Part shown: in pieces, positions 30,301-40,940 of the stretch
Numbering within the stretch: the first letter of the stretch is position 1
Layout: each line of letters opens with the position of its first letter
DNA from: Amphimedon queenslandica
Lineage: Eukaryota > Porifera > Demospongiae > Haplosclerida > Niphatidae
Direction of reading: 5' to 3'
Assembly: GCF_000090795.2 (NCBI RefSeq)
Contig: NW_003546354.1
Coordinates: 1-45,193 of the forward strand
DNA: 45,193 nucleotides
Notes under the pieces: model-generated
Seen by the model: only the letters and a program-made list of their open reading frames with translations
Database searches by the model: none
What the model was told of the DNA's origin: nothing
Made by a program: the position numbers and the translations under genes

Positions 30301-30650
30301 GTGGTGTGTACAAAAAGAAATTAAACAATGTCATTGAATTTTGGTTTCTCTTAAACTTGTGCATCATGGCTTCTTTATCTATAGCCTTTACTAATGAGAA
30401 TAAAATATTGATCTGGTACAATACTTGTCTATCTGTTTTTATACTTAGTTTCATTTTGATTGTTGTTTATCATCTTTACCTGCAGTTATCACATATAAAA
30501 TGTAATGATGCTCTAACTAAGAAGTTGTTCAAGAAGCAAGATAAAGATGAATCCTACAAATCTGTTGATCAACAAATGAGAGAAATTGTACCCACTTCTA
30601 CTGAAGTTAGACTCAGTAATAGTCGTGGATCAGTTGTTGACTTGTTTTAA
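27330..30650 (+). CDS. Beta-helix 9TM membrane protein, copy C
   Basis: Intronless, 1106 residues, same architecture as copy B: signal peptide MSLLLVVVLLFFSSSCS, glycosylated beta-helix ectodomain with VVGGGMAINGSS and YKGGGMHIDGNS repeats near 380-420, Cys-rich neck, GTLNGLLFYANIV segment, 8-9 spans, and tail ending GSVVDLF. The ectodomain between ~85 and ~330 is strongly diverged from B (for example NIINTSSYGVYYDFTESLSF) but close to copy D. The spans after residue ~898 (LCHPVLEKYL on) follow copy A, not B. Its tail is shorter than in A and B by several acidic residues. The 5' flank matches B and D and the 3' flank matches B, so the gene duplicated with its surroundings. Surface location is supported by the signal peptide; function is unknown. 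Confidence 0.95.
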   Translation: MSLLLVVVLLFFSSSCSVSSGQYYVSDNCSSVTQSPCNPLSVYAGNMSQYNNTIFYFIGTSVINFTVTMDSVQSITLHGLEQSPTINCSSYYWYSISISNSSHVSFSNISFQECVIGFEYLSNIMITGLFVNCFFYFTNVFDSKIATSVFDNVHLHIHYFLPPVCYNELHHYSLTLTNVTVTATNDYSFIKFWMDHGTSYNISVIFDDVNIINTSSYGVYYDFTESLSFLYITNSSLSYSGGGIFFSFVAYVGLDFVVPDGIMLPLKLYYCNIKGVESRSTIVIQDTQFHNNSNNGFIFQTSPHIQFSNNHVAITVKSCSIRDNSYGLSIDRGVLTSSTHISIIDTELIGNWRNEIIRCHSLLNNITVTNSLSTGLEIKSSIVTVENRLVFKNNTGVVGGGMAINGSSVVALSPSANLEFIDNHATYKGGGMHIDGNSDFQFIQGSNSIPLTLKNNTAGVAGNDIYGFIFSFNYFNMTNSKVNVSSNPVRFFFCDPDSNGTSQNHEQYEQQVFSGQPLQYNVTLFVSTSNTGVFTPRDGTVLIKIDQVSMAYAYITDDCSLIEYIPDKLTYTRHEIMIEVINYPYKVQSHFILNECPIGFSVNSSGACDCSVSRENVTCDVDSQNITHNGLLWIGTYGISTPFNANETNPNACIINEDCLLYCSPNPVTFQLNDTDTQCVDNRVQRMCGSCKEGYSLLMGSNKCGQCHNNYMMIAWIALFAVMGVLLVVLLIALNLTVSVGTLNGLLFYANIVKLYEPVFSRKGALPVLSQVISWINLDFGFEICFYNGMDSYAKQWLQFAFPLYLWIIIIIIIQLCKRYGKISRLMGSHVVPVLSTLIFLSYTKIVRTIVIVLHKREVTLHCTNDESVRSVSLWYEDPDVEYAKGKHAGLFGFALLVSVFFVIPYTLFLLCHPVLEKYLSHFKLFKSWSRFKPIIDAYSGPMKDQYRFWPGLLLVTRIPLLLIVTFLQNESRVLLLAVAALILSLSFIFGGVYKKKLNNVIEFWFLLNLCIMASLSIAFTNENKILIWYNTCLSVFILSFILIVVYHLYLQLSHIKCNDALTKKLFKKQDKDESYKSVDQQMREIVPTSTEVRLSNSRGSVVDLF

Positions 30651-30705
30651 TCCTTTGCTAATTATCTATAATTTATTATTATTATTAGTTAATATAGTTT
30701 TGGCT

Positions 30706-30711
30706 ATTAAA
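30706..30711 (+). terminator. Polyadenylation signal of copy C
   Basis: ATTAAA 55 nt after the stop in the same GGCTATTAAAGCAGTGAC context as copy B. Confidence 0.6.
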
Positions 30712-31359
30712 GCAGTGACCATAATTATTAAAGTATTCCTCAAAATTAATTTTTTAAATTCTCATTTAAAGTCTTTTGTATGTGCATATACAATTAATAA
30801 TAATCATTTAATTTTAATTTAGAAGTGATATGAGATTTAATTCATCTTTGTACTTTGTGATGACATTTCACTGAATACACCTGTATCAAGATACACAATA
30901 AGATATTAATTATGCACATCCAATACAGTAAACAGTAAGGGCACATAGCTCGTAGTTAAGACTAATACTCACCTAATAATGACTCTGAGTCTTTCTCTGA
31001 TATTTGCTTTAACTGTCTACAAAAGTCATTTAACTATTTGATCAGGATTATGGTTTACAGAAAGAGGAGGAGAAATAGCTAATCAGACTGATTATCTCTC
31101 ACTTCATAAATATATGATTCTAATATCTCCAATGAACTGTTGCTGGCCTTTAAATGATAATAATGAGCTGTAAGATCTGAAGAGAGAGAGGAAAAGGCTT
31201 AATAAAAGTAGTTCAAAATATATTATGACACTCTGGGCCAGCATAAAGACAACTTTTAATGAAGTGCTGATCTTTTGATTCACACAAAATGCTGAATAAA
31301 ACTTAACTCTATTTCAAGATCAATGTGAATCTATAAATGAGGTTTATAGCAATAGGCTA

Positions 31360-32021
31360 TATAGTCGGTTTCAGTTGAGTTGCCCAAGCACCACCCCTTA
31401 TAACTTTTTTATTACTAATGCTAGCAACCTGAAACTTAGTATAGTTGCATAACGGGTTCTTCCGAAAATCTGTAGCAATTTTTGAGTCTCTAGGTACTCT
31501 GGAAGGTTCTGAATGGGTTCTTCCGCTCTAGTTCAAAGGGAGCCGCCATGATGAATCATTACGTTCAAGCTTACATCACACTCGTGAATATCATTTGCAT
31601 CTTGTTATTATTTTAACAAAATTAATGTTTTTTATTTTATAAAATAAAAACAGACAGATAAGGTCCTCTAAAGAAGCAGGCATTCAACTAGCAGTCTATA
31701 CTACTGGCAAACAGCTGCTATACCTGTCTACAGCCTTCTTGATCGCCGTTATTCTTCATTAGACTCAACCTAGGTTGCTATCTTCCGTATCCGAGGTCTT
31801 TGTCAGTTTTATAACAGAAAGAAGGTCTAGCCAGTAATAACTAAAGGCAGTGGTATCCAAAGCAAGGATAAAACAGACAATAAAAGGTTTTAGAGGTGAA
31901 GAAACGCTCCATAAAAGAGTTTACTTGCACTCTGCCACCATTTTGGGTGTGGCTAGGAATGACGTTTTATGATGCAAACATTGATTTACTTCCTGTGGCA
32001 ACTCAAATGAAACCGACTATA
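31360..32021. mobile_element. ~660-bp TIR element in the last intron of coiled-coil copy 2
   Basis: TATAGTCGGTTTCAGTTGAG at 31360 and CTCAAATGAAACCGACTATA ending 32021 are inverted with one mismatch. Copy 1 has the uninterrupted GGCTATACAT, giving TATA as target duplication. Related to 6258-7865. Confidence 0.85.
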
Positions 32022-32444
32022 CACATTAGAAGTATACATGAATCAATAGCATATAAAGAGTACTCTATCAGCAAACCTTTTAATGGGAAGTCAATCTTAT
32101 GATATAAATCCCTCATGAACTCTTTATGACTTGTCCTACAAAATAAAAACACATACATGTACTCATTAATATTAGCTACTACTCCCACTACTATAGTACA
32201 TGCATACCAAACTGATACATTATCCGATACACTTACTTAATGCTAAGAAACAATTCTTCAATGTACTTCACATAATCTTCCATGCTCTCTTTCTGTCTGA
32301 TTATTTCTGCCTCTTGAGCCTTCAACTTATCATTAAAAGAAATAGAGATGAGCAATCCATCATAATACACATACTGCAGTATACCTGGTCAGCTTGTCTT
32401 GATTCTATTATTTCAAGTGTTCTTAGTATTGTCTCTAATAATGT

Positions 32445-32793
32445 TTAATGTATAGTTGCAGCAAAGATCAAAGGCCTAACAGTTGTGATAAAACCCACAG
32501 AACACTCCCACCAATACTGCAGTGTGATATTATAAATAGCACACTCATTTATTTAATGTGCAGCAGTGTGATATCAGTGATAGCAGAGCACGTGCAATCT
32601 TTGCTGGAACTATATACTAAAACAATTAATACATGTGGCGTCGTGTGCTATCTGATTTATCCGCACTCGCTTCCGGTCTCGTCGCTAAAATAGTGCACTC
32701 GGCCTTCGGCCTCGTGCGCTATTTTAGCGACTCGACCAGAAGCTCGTGCGGATAAATCAGATAGAACATGCCGCCCCATGTATTAACTATTAC
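32445..32793. mobile_element. 349-bp insertion into a coding exon, with hairpin end
   Basis: Absent from copy 1, where AATGT joins CTATAG directly. The right half (32626-32790) is a hairpin of ~75-bp arms: CTATCTGATTTATCCGCAC at 32648 is mirrored at ~32746, and the tip reads GGCCTTCGGCC. No target duplication is obvious. Confidence 0.85.
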
Positions 32794-33837
32794 CTATAGA
32801 ATTGTGCTATCAATGATAATTTATTTATTATTGTTGTTGCTGTTGTTGTTATTATTATTGTTACTGTATACCTTTGTTATTTTCTTGTCTTTAGCTGAAG
32901 ATAATTCCTTTTTAGCCATTTCAGTGTCAGTAATGCACTCATTAGTCAACTTGTGTGGAGTTTGCTACAAAAATTACAAATCAATGCACATGAACTTGCT
33001 CTTCCTAGAACTGATTTGTACAAGTACACATCTGAAAATTCTGAGAAAAACTACTACAACAACAACTACTACTACTATAACTACTACTGTTCAACTACAG
33101 GCATGTATCAAGAAAAATTTAAGACATGGTCCACCTGTTCACTCCAAGTCAATGCATGAAAAGTACATGTACAGGTACATATCTTCCTAGAATTCCAATT
33201 TGTTCAAGTACAAGTACAAACAAGAAAAATTCAAAGCATGGCCCACCTGATCACATAAACCCCCACATTCATCAGCAATACAACCACAAGACCACTCTAA
33301 AACAATTAACTCTCCCTCTTTCCTTCTCCCCCTTCTCTCCTCCACTCTCTCTCTCCCTCCCTCTCTCTACTCACCCCAGGTATAGCTAGTGATAGGGTCA
33401 TTAGTTCTTGAGATACAGTTGATGACAGATCCATTGTACCAGACACTTCAATGCTTGAGTGGTCCAGCAGTTTATAAAGAGGATCAACCTCCTTTAGAGT
33501 AGGTAGTACTGGAGTACACTTTAGTAATAAAGAGAGGGAGGTATGAAGCCTTTGTAACTGGTTATGTAGCTTTGATAATTCACTCTCCATCCAACTCTGG
33601 ATTTAAAAATAAATAATAGTCATTAGTTACTTTTGAATTTGGTAGGATTATGGGACTCTTTCCAACAGAGTTTTGGCATAGTGTTTGGTTCAAAAACATA
33701 CATGTACATGTGTTATAAAATAATGGAAAATTCTCTCCTAGCCAGTTTTGACCAGCTTTTTTGAAAAATTTTAAAAATTTATAAAAAATCCAATTTTGAT
33801 CAGAATAAGCTCAAACTTCCTACACACAACATAAGTA

Positions 33838-34100
33838 CCGTATTTCCTTAAATAAAAACCCGGGCGTCTATTTCCTAAAATGGTATTTGGATCTTGAAAA
33901 AATATACAAAAAATAAAAAAACTTCAGCCCAGAGCGGGATTCAAACCCATAACCTCATGCTTCTGACTTGTGGAACTTCAGGCATTATCCACTAGACTAC
34001 TGAGTCACTCCCAGGGTAGTGTTGCGTATTTATAGTTTAATTCTATTGCTACCCCGGCGTTTATTCGAATGCAGCTTCTATTTAAGGATTTACGGTACAT
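33838..34100. mobile_element. TIR element carrying a tRNA-like sequence
   Basis: Left end TACCGTATTTCCTTAAATAA and right end TATTTAAGGATTTACGGTA are inverted. The interior has CCCGGGCGTCTATTT and its near complement CCCCGGCGTTTATT, with the tRNA-like segment between. Confidence 0.72.
33927..34012 (-). ncRNA. tRNA-like (SINE-type) pseudo-tRNA segment
   Basis: The minus strand reads TAGTCTAGTGGATAATGC, an A-box-like motif, and about 45 nt later GGGTTTGAATCCCGCTCT, a good B box. An anticodon-like stem is weak and the acceptor ends do not pair well, so this is tRNA-derived rather than a working tRNA. Confidence 0.55.
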
Positions 34101-34989
34101 GTATATGCATCAAAAAATGCAATAAAAATGGGGATTCTCACCTTGTCATTTTTGACAAAATTCAGTTGGCAAAAATGACAAAATTTTTTAAAATTTTTTT
34201 ACAAATGTAAAAAATTTAATTTTTTACATTCGTAAAAATTAATTTTGATTGGAATCAGCTCAAACTTTCTACACAACATAAGAACATATACATGTACATG
34301 TATGTATCAGATAAAGTCATAAAAACAGAGAATTCTCACTTTTTAATTTTTGGCAAAATTTGGCCAATAACCCTGTACTACAGTACAGGGACTTTGGTCC
34401 GATTTTTGAGTAACTTTAAAAATTCTTAGAAAATTCAATTTTGATCGGAATTCATTCAAACTTTCTAAACAACATAAAAAATTGTATATGTATCAAATAA
34501 AATTATAAAAATGAAGGATTTTCATCTTTTAATTTTTGAAAAAATTGGCTCAATTTTTGAATACACTGTAGCTTAAAATGTTCATAAAAAATCCAATTTT
34601 AATCGGAATCCATTCAAACTTTCCACACAACATAAGTACATGTACATGTATCACTAAATTCTTTCCCAGTAAGCACACAATACATTGGCACATGTACTCA
34701 TCAGTACTCACTATTTCTCTAAGTGATATATTATCTTTGTTAGATAAAGAGTCCAATATTGTGAGTGGCTTTGATAATCCACCAGTATACACTAAAGGTA
34801 GAGCAACATCTTCTCTGGGACATAAACCTTGAGAGAGAGAGAGGGGGGGGGGAATAGGAGAGAGATAGAAGGTTTTTACTTTTGATTTAACTCAAGTTTC
34901 TCAAACGTGTTGCATCTTCAGCAATTGGCTTTTTATTTCTAAAAAAATAAATTAAACAAAGAATGCTATTTGCCATTAACAAATTACTC

Positions 34990-35690
34990 ATAAATGTACA
35001 TATTGTAATACAATTAATGTACATGTAGTAGCATTAGCATTATACATGTATGCACTATATTGGCACTACCTTAGGGTGGGTATTAATTGCAACACTTAAT
35101 TTTAGCGAGTGTACTTAAAAACGCTAATACTTCAGGCTTGGTGCTGAGCATCATATGGCTAGAAATCTTTCAGTAAGTGTATGTATGAAAAGGAATCACT
35201 GTGGAGACACTTACAATTTAAAATCCAGAATCCATTGTATCACATGGCTCGCAATGCCACACCCTTTATTGGTCCGTATTCTTGCTTGTGCATGTGAAGC
35301 CATAGCATGCATGCACTTCCATGTCCGTACTCCTTTAAAATAAATAAATCAATCCAGCTCTTAGTCTACCTGCATGCATATTCAGACCCTGTCCTCATGG
35401 CTGGGTCTGAACAGAGAAAACACACCAACTAACACAACCAAAATGAAGCACTATGATGCAATGGACTTGCCCGCTGGAATTCACCTGGAGTGATATGTGT
35501 TACTTGTACTGTGATATTTTAAGTAATTTGAAAAATGTTATTATTATTGACTGCATAGTTATGATAATTAAAATAAGCTGAGGGTGTGGTCAAAAACTAA
35601 CTAAATCATGGCACATGGGTAGGAGAAAGAAGAAAAGCTGAAATTTATTTTAGCATCTGAAGCTCTATTCAAAAAAAGAGTTGGCACAAA
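34990..35690. other. No gene recognised (intron of broken copy 2)
   Basis: Unique AT-rich sequence; the open frame at 35155 has no recognisable features. Confidence 0.4.
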
Positions 35691-35698
35691 AAATTGTC

Positions 35699-35967
35699 TA
35701 AGGCCTCGTTTACACGACGACGCTAGCCTAATCTGCATGTTTTTGCTATTACTGTTTTCAGGTGTTTACACTGACTAATCCAGCAGCTGCGTTTTCAAGT
35801 TATTGGACTTTATCATTTGTTTATAGACTTATCTGTTTTGGTATTCGTTTTTCTTTTGTTCGGATTTGATATGCGTTTTCTTGTGTTTTAGTGTAAACGA
35901 GACCCTTATCCGACTAAAAATATATCCGTTTTACTTTAAAACGTAGTCGTGTAGGCCAGGCCTTAGA
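35699..35967. mobile_element. ~270-bp TIR element
   Basis: TAAGGCCTCGTTTACACGAC at the left and GTCGTGTAGGCCAGGCCTTA at the right are imperfect inverted ends; GTTTACACTG and AGTGTAAACG blocks inside are also inverted. Confidence 0.72.
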
Positions 35968-36960
35968 TATTTAAAAGAGACTGAAAGAGTTTGGTTGCTC
36001 CTGCTTTCCCTACTACCGCCTGAAAAACTTTCAAAGAGGCTAATTCACAAACTTTGAGCAACTGTAACTCACAAACAATGAAGTTGGGACAAAATCGTTC
36101 TTTTTGTTTTTCGTTAGATGGGATTTTCTACCTCTGAAGCAAATCTCGGCCCTGTAGAGTGAAACACGAGCTCTCACTTGGAGAGAGATCTCCTGGTTTA
36201 ACAGTTCCTAGGCTTTGGTGTCATGGGATGCTACAAAAGCATAACTAGATGAAAGAAAGCAACTTTATCTGTTGCTAGAAGAAATATAGCTCTAGACTGC
36301 TCAGACAAAAAGATAATTTTTTACAAATCAATTAAACTGTGTGGACAGAATGACAACCCAACTGCTTAGTACCCACCTACGCAAGTGTGGCGAGTCCAAT
36401 AATCCAGAGAGAGACAAGAATGGTCCATTAATCACATCAACCCATGTTGCTTTAGGTGCTACACTCAGCCACTTTAAGTACAATCCTAACTTTTGAAATG
36501 GTCAAAAGTGCATGGACAATTTGACCTTTTAATGCAAAAACGCATTGAAGTTGACGTAAAATTGGTCCAACTTCAATTTTGTGTTCATTTACATTTAATT
36601 TATTGCAAGTGTAAACCTGGCTTAAGAAATGAAACTAAACTTCTAATCAAGCTCTTCTCACAATCTTAAATCTATCAATGAGAGGACAAATATAGAGGGG
36701 TCATACATGTAGATCAAACTGCTATCAAGTTCTTTAGCCTTTAGAGATACTTTAGATTGCCCCATTGTGACCACACCCTCAAATTAATTTTGTCTGTGTA
36801 GTCCAAATTAACAACAGTACCCTGAGTTATAAGTCGTTCATGATCAAGAGGTAACAAAAATAGACCTAGACAGATTAAAGTGGGTTTTGCTCATGCTCGC
36901 CCCAATTAAAGCACTAAAACAATACATGTGCTTCCACTACATGAATTCCTTAAACATACT
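35968..36960. other. No gene recognised
   Basis: Intronic or intergenic sequence of broken copy 2; contains no readable coding exon by eye. Confidence 0.35.
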
Positions 36961-37200
36961 TTATCTTATATTCCAGTGCCTCCCCGTAAACTTGAAGATC
37001 AGATAGCAATTGAACCTGGCCCTCAAGAGCATCAGACAATATTAATAACTGTACTGAGGTCACATGATCCAAAAATAGGAGGGGCCTACCTGTCGCTCCA
37101 GCTGGAGTATGTGAGCTTTTAATAAATTGACTCGTCTCTCACTAAAATTCTCAACTGACATCTCCTTTATTAACTAAGTGCACAACCCTACAAATAAAAA

Positions 37201-38389
37201 TACTAGACGAATGTAGAACATTAAAGGGGCGAGCAAAAGCAAGCCTTTGTACTGTATAATTTTTATGAGCAAGCTAAGCAACTGTACATGGCTAAAATAC
37301 AGTAGACTCTAGTCATCTTGCTTTAAAATGTAACATGACTTAAGAATCTCTGCAGCAATTATAGCATTGAAGATAGTTAGAAGCAGTCACTAAACAATTT
37401 GTATTTTGAAGAAGTTTGTACTTCTGCTTTGCTAACCTCCCTTGCTGCTAGAGATGACTCAGCAGCAGAAATCATTTGCATGCAGCTTTCTCCATTGCAG
37501 CATTCAGCTTATCAGAGTCCTTTGTATCAATGAAAAGATTGTATATCTGCTGTCCCAACCTTTCTTGCTGCTACAGAAGTCTTTGAACATCGGTTTAGTC
37601 TTGTCTTGTTGATCATTTGCTGCAAATAAGCTCAGACTTGCTGCTAGCCACCATTTTATTAATTATGACCACGGTCCACACCCGCTTTCAATGAAGATTA
37701 AGCTATTAACTTTAATAATAGTTAGACGATCATATTGCCCGTACAGATGTTTTCTCGCCTTAGTGGGGCTCACTTTTGCTCGCCTCAATTAAAATTATTG
37801 GGGCGAGCCTGAGCTCACCCCACTGAGGCGAAAAAGCGTTTGTTTGTTTGTTTGTATGGGCAGACCATCTAACTATTATTAAAGTTAAATAGCCTAATCT
37901 ACATTAAAAGCGGGTGTGGTTACAATGATAAAATGGCAGCTATAAGCAAGTCTGAGCTTATTTTGCAGGAAACGGTCAGCTAGATAAGGCTAAACTGCTG
38001 TCTGAAACTTCTCTAGCAAGAATAAAAGTTAGGAAAGCAGATATACAGTCTTTTCCTTGGTATAAAGGATTCTGCTAAGGTGAATGTAAGTGAGAAAACT
38101 GCATGCACTGTACTGCTAGCTGCATGCATCATGAGATCTATTCTAGGTGATATTTCTTCTCTAGGAGCAAGCCTAGGTTAACAAAGCAGATATACAATCT
38201 TCCAACATGATTTGTTCAGTGACTGCTTCTAACTATAAGCAAGATAACTTTAATTTAAGCAAGATGACTACAAGATACTGAATTTAGAGCATGTGCAATT
38301 GCTTTGCTAGCTCAAACATGTAGCTCACACAGCACATAATCTATAGCTTGCTTAGGCTCGCCCCTTTAATGTTTTACATTCGTCTAGTA
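37201..38389. mobile_element. 1.19-kb foldback element
   Basis: 34-bp inverted ends with one mismatch, TACTAGACGAATGTAGAACA at 37201 and the complement ending 38389, each continuing into AAAGGGGCGAGC. Homology continues inward (AGTTAGAAGCAGTCACT at 37376 against AGTGACTGCTTCTAACT at 38218) to a centre near 37790, so most of the element can fold back. Confidence 0.85.
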
Positions 38390-40440
38390 ATTAATAATTT
38401 AAGTAGTCTCCTCCCATCTCTTCATTGTGCGGAGGTGGCGCAGAAGAGTCTGGTGACACTGCTACAGAATTTGTGGCACTAAGCACAGGATTGAGCGTCC
38501 CAATCAGATTGCTGCACTCACGTGGAAGAAACTTTGTCATGTGACCTATTCAAAATGGCTGCAAGTATGACTGACAAACCTGCTGTAGATACGATAAATG
38601 CTGGAAAAGGAACAGAAAGTAACTGTAGGGGAAGTAACAGAAGAATATGAAGAATTCTCGTGTTAAACTTGGCTGAAAAGTATACCGATTTTCTGTTTTC
38701 ACTCCCGCATATACTGTTCTTGAATTAACTAGAACTTTGATAGATTTCTTCTTACCTTTTACTAATGCCACTCTCCTCATTCAAGGAGGCTTACTTATCA
38801 GGAAAAGCCTCAAAAAGAAAGTTATTGTGTGACAGAATGTTTTAATAACTACTAATTATTGTATTCCTTTCTGCAACCATAGATACAGTATACAGGGATT
38901 GGGAACACTCGGATAATTAATGATTGATGCTCGTGACGGGTTAATTTGATTCAAAATGGCTGCCCTATAGATGTTAAAATTACAAACTCTGTTTATTTCA
39001 TATTTCTTGACGCAGCAGTATCACTGACACTTGATAACAATTCTATAATGTAAAAACTAATAGTTGGAATCAAATAAAAGTTGCATGCATAGCAAGTTTA
39101 TCAAAAATAATCAATAAACGGCAGTATTCTTCACTGTAGAAACAGCTTTCCAAATATCCACAGGACAAAAATAGTCACTTCATTGTAGATTTCTAGGGAA
39201 TAATACTAATGCCACAGATTTTTGTTATTAGTCATAGTGAAGTTGCCAGAGGGAGAAATTCCACCGTAGGTCCGACCTATTCTTGATGTCCTCAATAAAA
39301 CACAGCTTAAGAGAAAATTAAGATTAAAAACACTCAGTACATTGGATAATAGTCACATCAATCTAGACATCTCATCATAATAGCTGTTGTGTCATCAATG
39401 TAGAAGCTAGAGGGAGAAAAGATCTCAAATCATACGAGAATGGATCTATTGCAAAGAGTACCCGCAGTTTATAGAATACCTTCGAAAGATAGCTTTATGC
39501 AGCCAAAGTTTTCCTAGAATGGGGACTACTCAAATCTTAAAAAGTCATTAGACAGATGACCTTCTCGAGACTTTTCTGAAGAATATCTCTGGATGTCTAT
39601 TTTTAACCCATAACACACCTATACTAGGGCCACTTTGACTTTTAAATCTGCATAATGTAATAACTTTCTTATTTTAAATGCTACAGACAGCGGTTTTTTT
39701 GCATTATGATCCTTTCCAAAACCCTGGTATTTTGATATATGATACAACTAGAGCGCAGTTATAGAAAAGGAGAAGTAAAATCAAAGCACATGGACACTTG
39801 AAGAGCACTTGACGCCATTACTACCACCCATGTGCAGTTATCGTGTAGGTGGATAAAATAAAATGGCCGCTGTAGCTACTATCAAGAAGAAGTGGGAAAC
39901 AGACTTTGAACAATGTACAAGACTCAAAGGAAAGGCTAATACAATTATAGGTAAAGTATAAAGCTATCTTAACTTCATACATATACAAAGGTAAGGAGAA
40001 GGACTGCATAATCATGCAACAAATGCTAAGATCAAGTAGGCAGCCATATCTTTTTTACAGTGCTTAAGCCTTTATGCTATGCTTTTGAAGGTAGGATTTG
40101 TATATATGCCTCCTAATAACAATACTTACTACTTTTCTGCTTTAGAACTGAGTATTATAACAATAAAAAAACATAGTTTCAGAATTGGACAAATAAAAGT
40201 CCAAGATCTCAACTTGAACAATGATAGAATGAAGGATAAGCAAGTGATATACAGGAACTTGAACTACAGACACAATTTGATGAACCTGAGTCTTTTTATT
40301 CTTGTCTGTTGGGAGTTTGGTGATAAATAGATGATGATCCCACCATAAGTTACTTGGAGATGCTGCTGTACCTCTCCTAATAAATCTGTGACTGCCCACA
40401 ACAATGAGAAAGACATCTGACTACTTTTAAACTTTTAATA

Positions 40441-40822
40441 GAGGATATGCGTGCTAAGTATATTCATAGCTTTTAAGTACCGTATATCCAACCCACACAG
40501 TAAATTGGCCGCCATGTTGGACGTCAAGTTTATTAAGAGTTCAATGGGGGAAAACACCTTTTCTTGCCTTGCTACCTTCTTGAGGCCTTTCTCGGAAGCT
40601 TAGAAAGCATCCTGAGGATCTAATGGGGTCTAGTAGTCACCTGAAAGATTGCTATCAAGAAATACAGAGCGGTTTCCTGGTACCAAGCCTTTTTCTATCA
40701 TTTCTCCATTGCTGCCAATGGAAAGTTGACGTCCAACGAACTAATTTTTTTTCTTGAAAGTTATTACGATATGCAATGAATACATTTATTTTGCAATGAA
40801 TATACTTAGCATGCATATCCTC
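40441..40822. mobile_element. 382-bp MITE inside the Mutator-like element
   Basis: GAGGATATGCGTGCTAAGTA at 40441 mirrors TACTTAGCATGCATATCCTC ending 40822, with TA on both sides. Inner GGACGTCAA / TTGACGTCC blocks (40519, 40726) are also inverted. Confidence 0.88.
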
Positions 40823-40854
40823 TATTTACAATATGTTTAGTTTTATTAATAATT

Positions 40855-40940
40855 GTGACCATAATTGAAAGGTACCTTATGGCGCATTTTAGAATTCATT
40901 ATTATAATGAAATATATCAACCTGTGAGTGCTCTGTTAGC
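40855..40940. mobile_element. One-ended copy of the 21681 MITE family
   Basis: GTGACCATAATTG then AAAGGTACCTTATGGCG matches one end of the 21681-21917 element, including the adjacent AGAATTCAT and ATATATCA...CTGTGAGTG blocks. The other end is not found. Confidence 0.7.

Larger units (their letters stand above)
33700..34660 (-). repeat. Satellite-like repeat units in an intron of coiled-coil copy 2
   Basis: Four decayed units of the ~188-bp family, best core CCCTGTACTACAGTACAGGG at 34372-34391 (a perfect palindrome). Interrupted by the TIR element at 33838. Confidence 0.7.

Noticed and set aside
33927..34012. Functional tRNA gene
   Set aside because: B box is good but acceptor and anticodon stems do not pair properly.
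38550..38780. Minus-strand frame MRRVALVKGKKKSIKV as transposase part
   Set aside because: 76 codons, no known motif, no neighbouring exons; not enough to call a gene.
40079..40399. Overlapping frames on both strands
   Set aside because: Inside the non-autonomous Mutator-like element; AT-rich, no recognisable domain.
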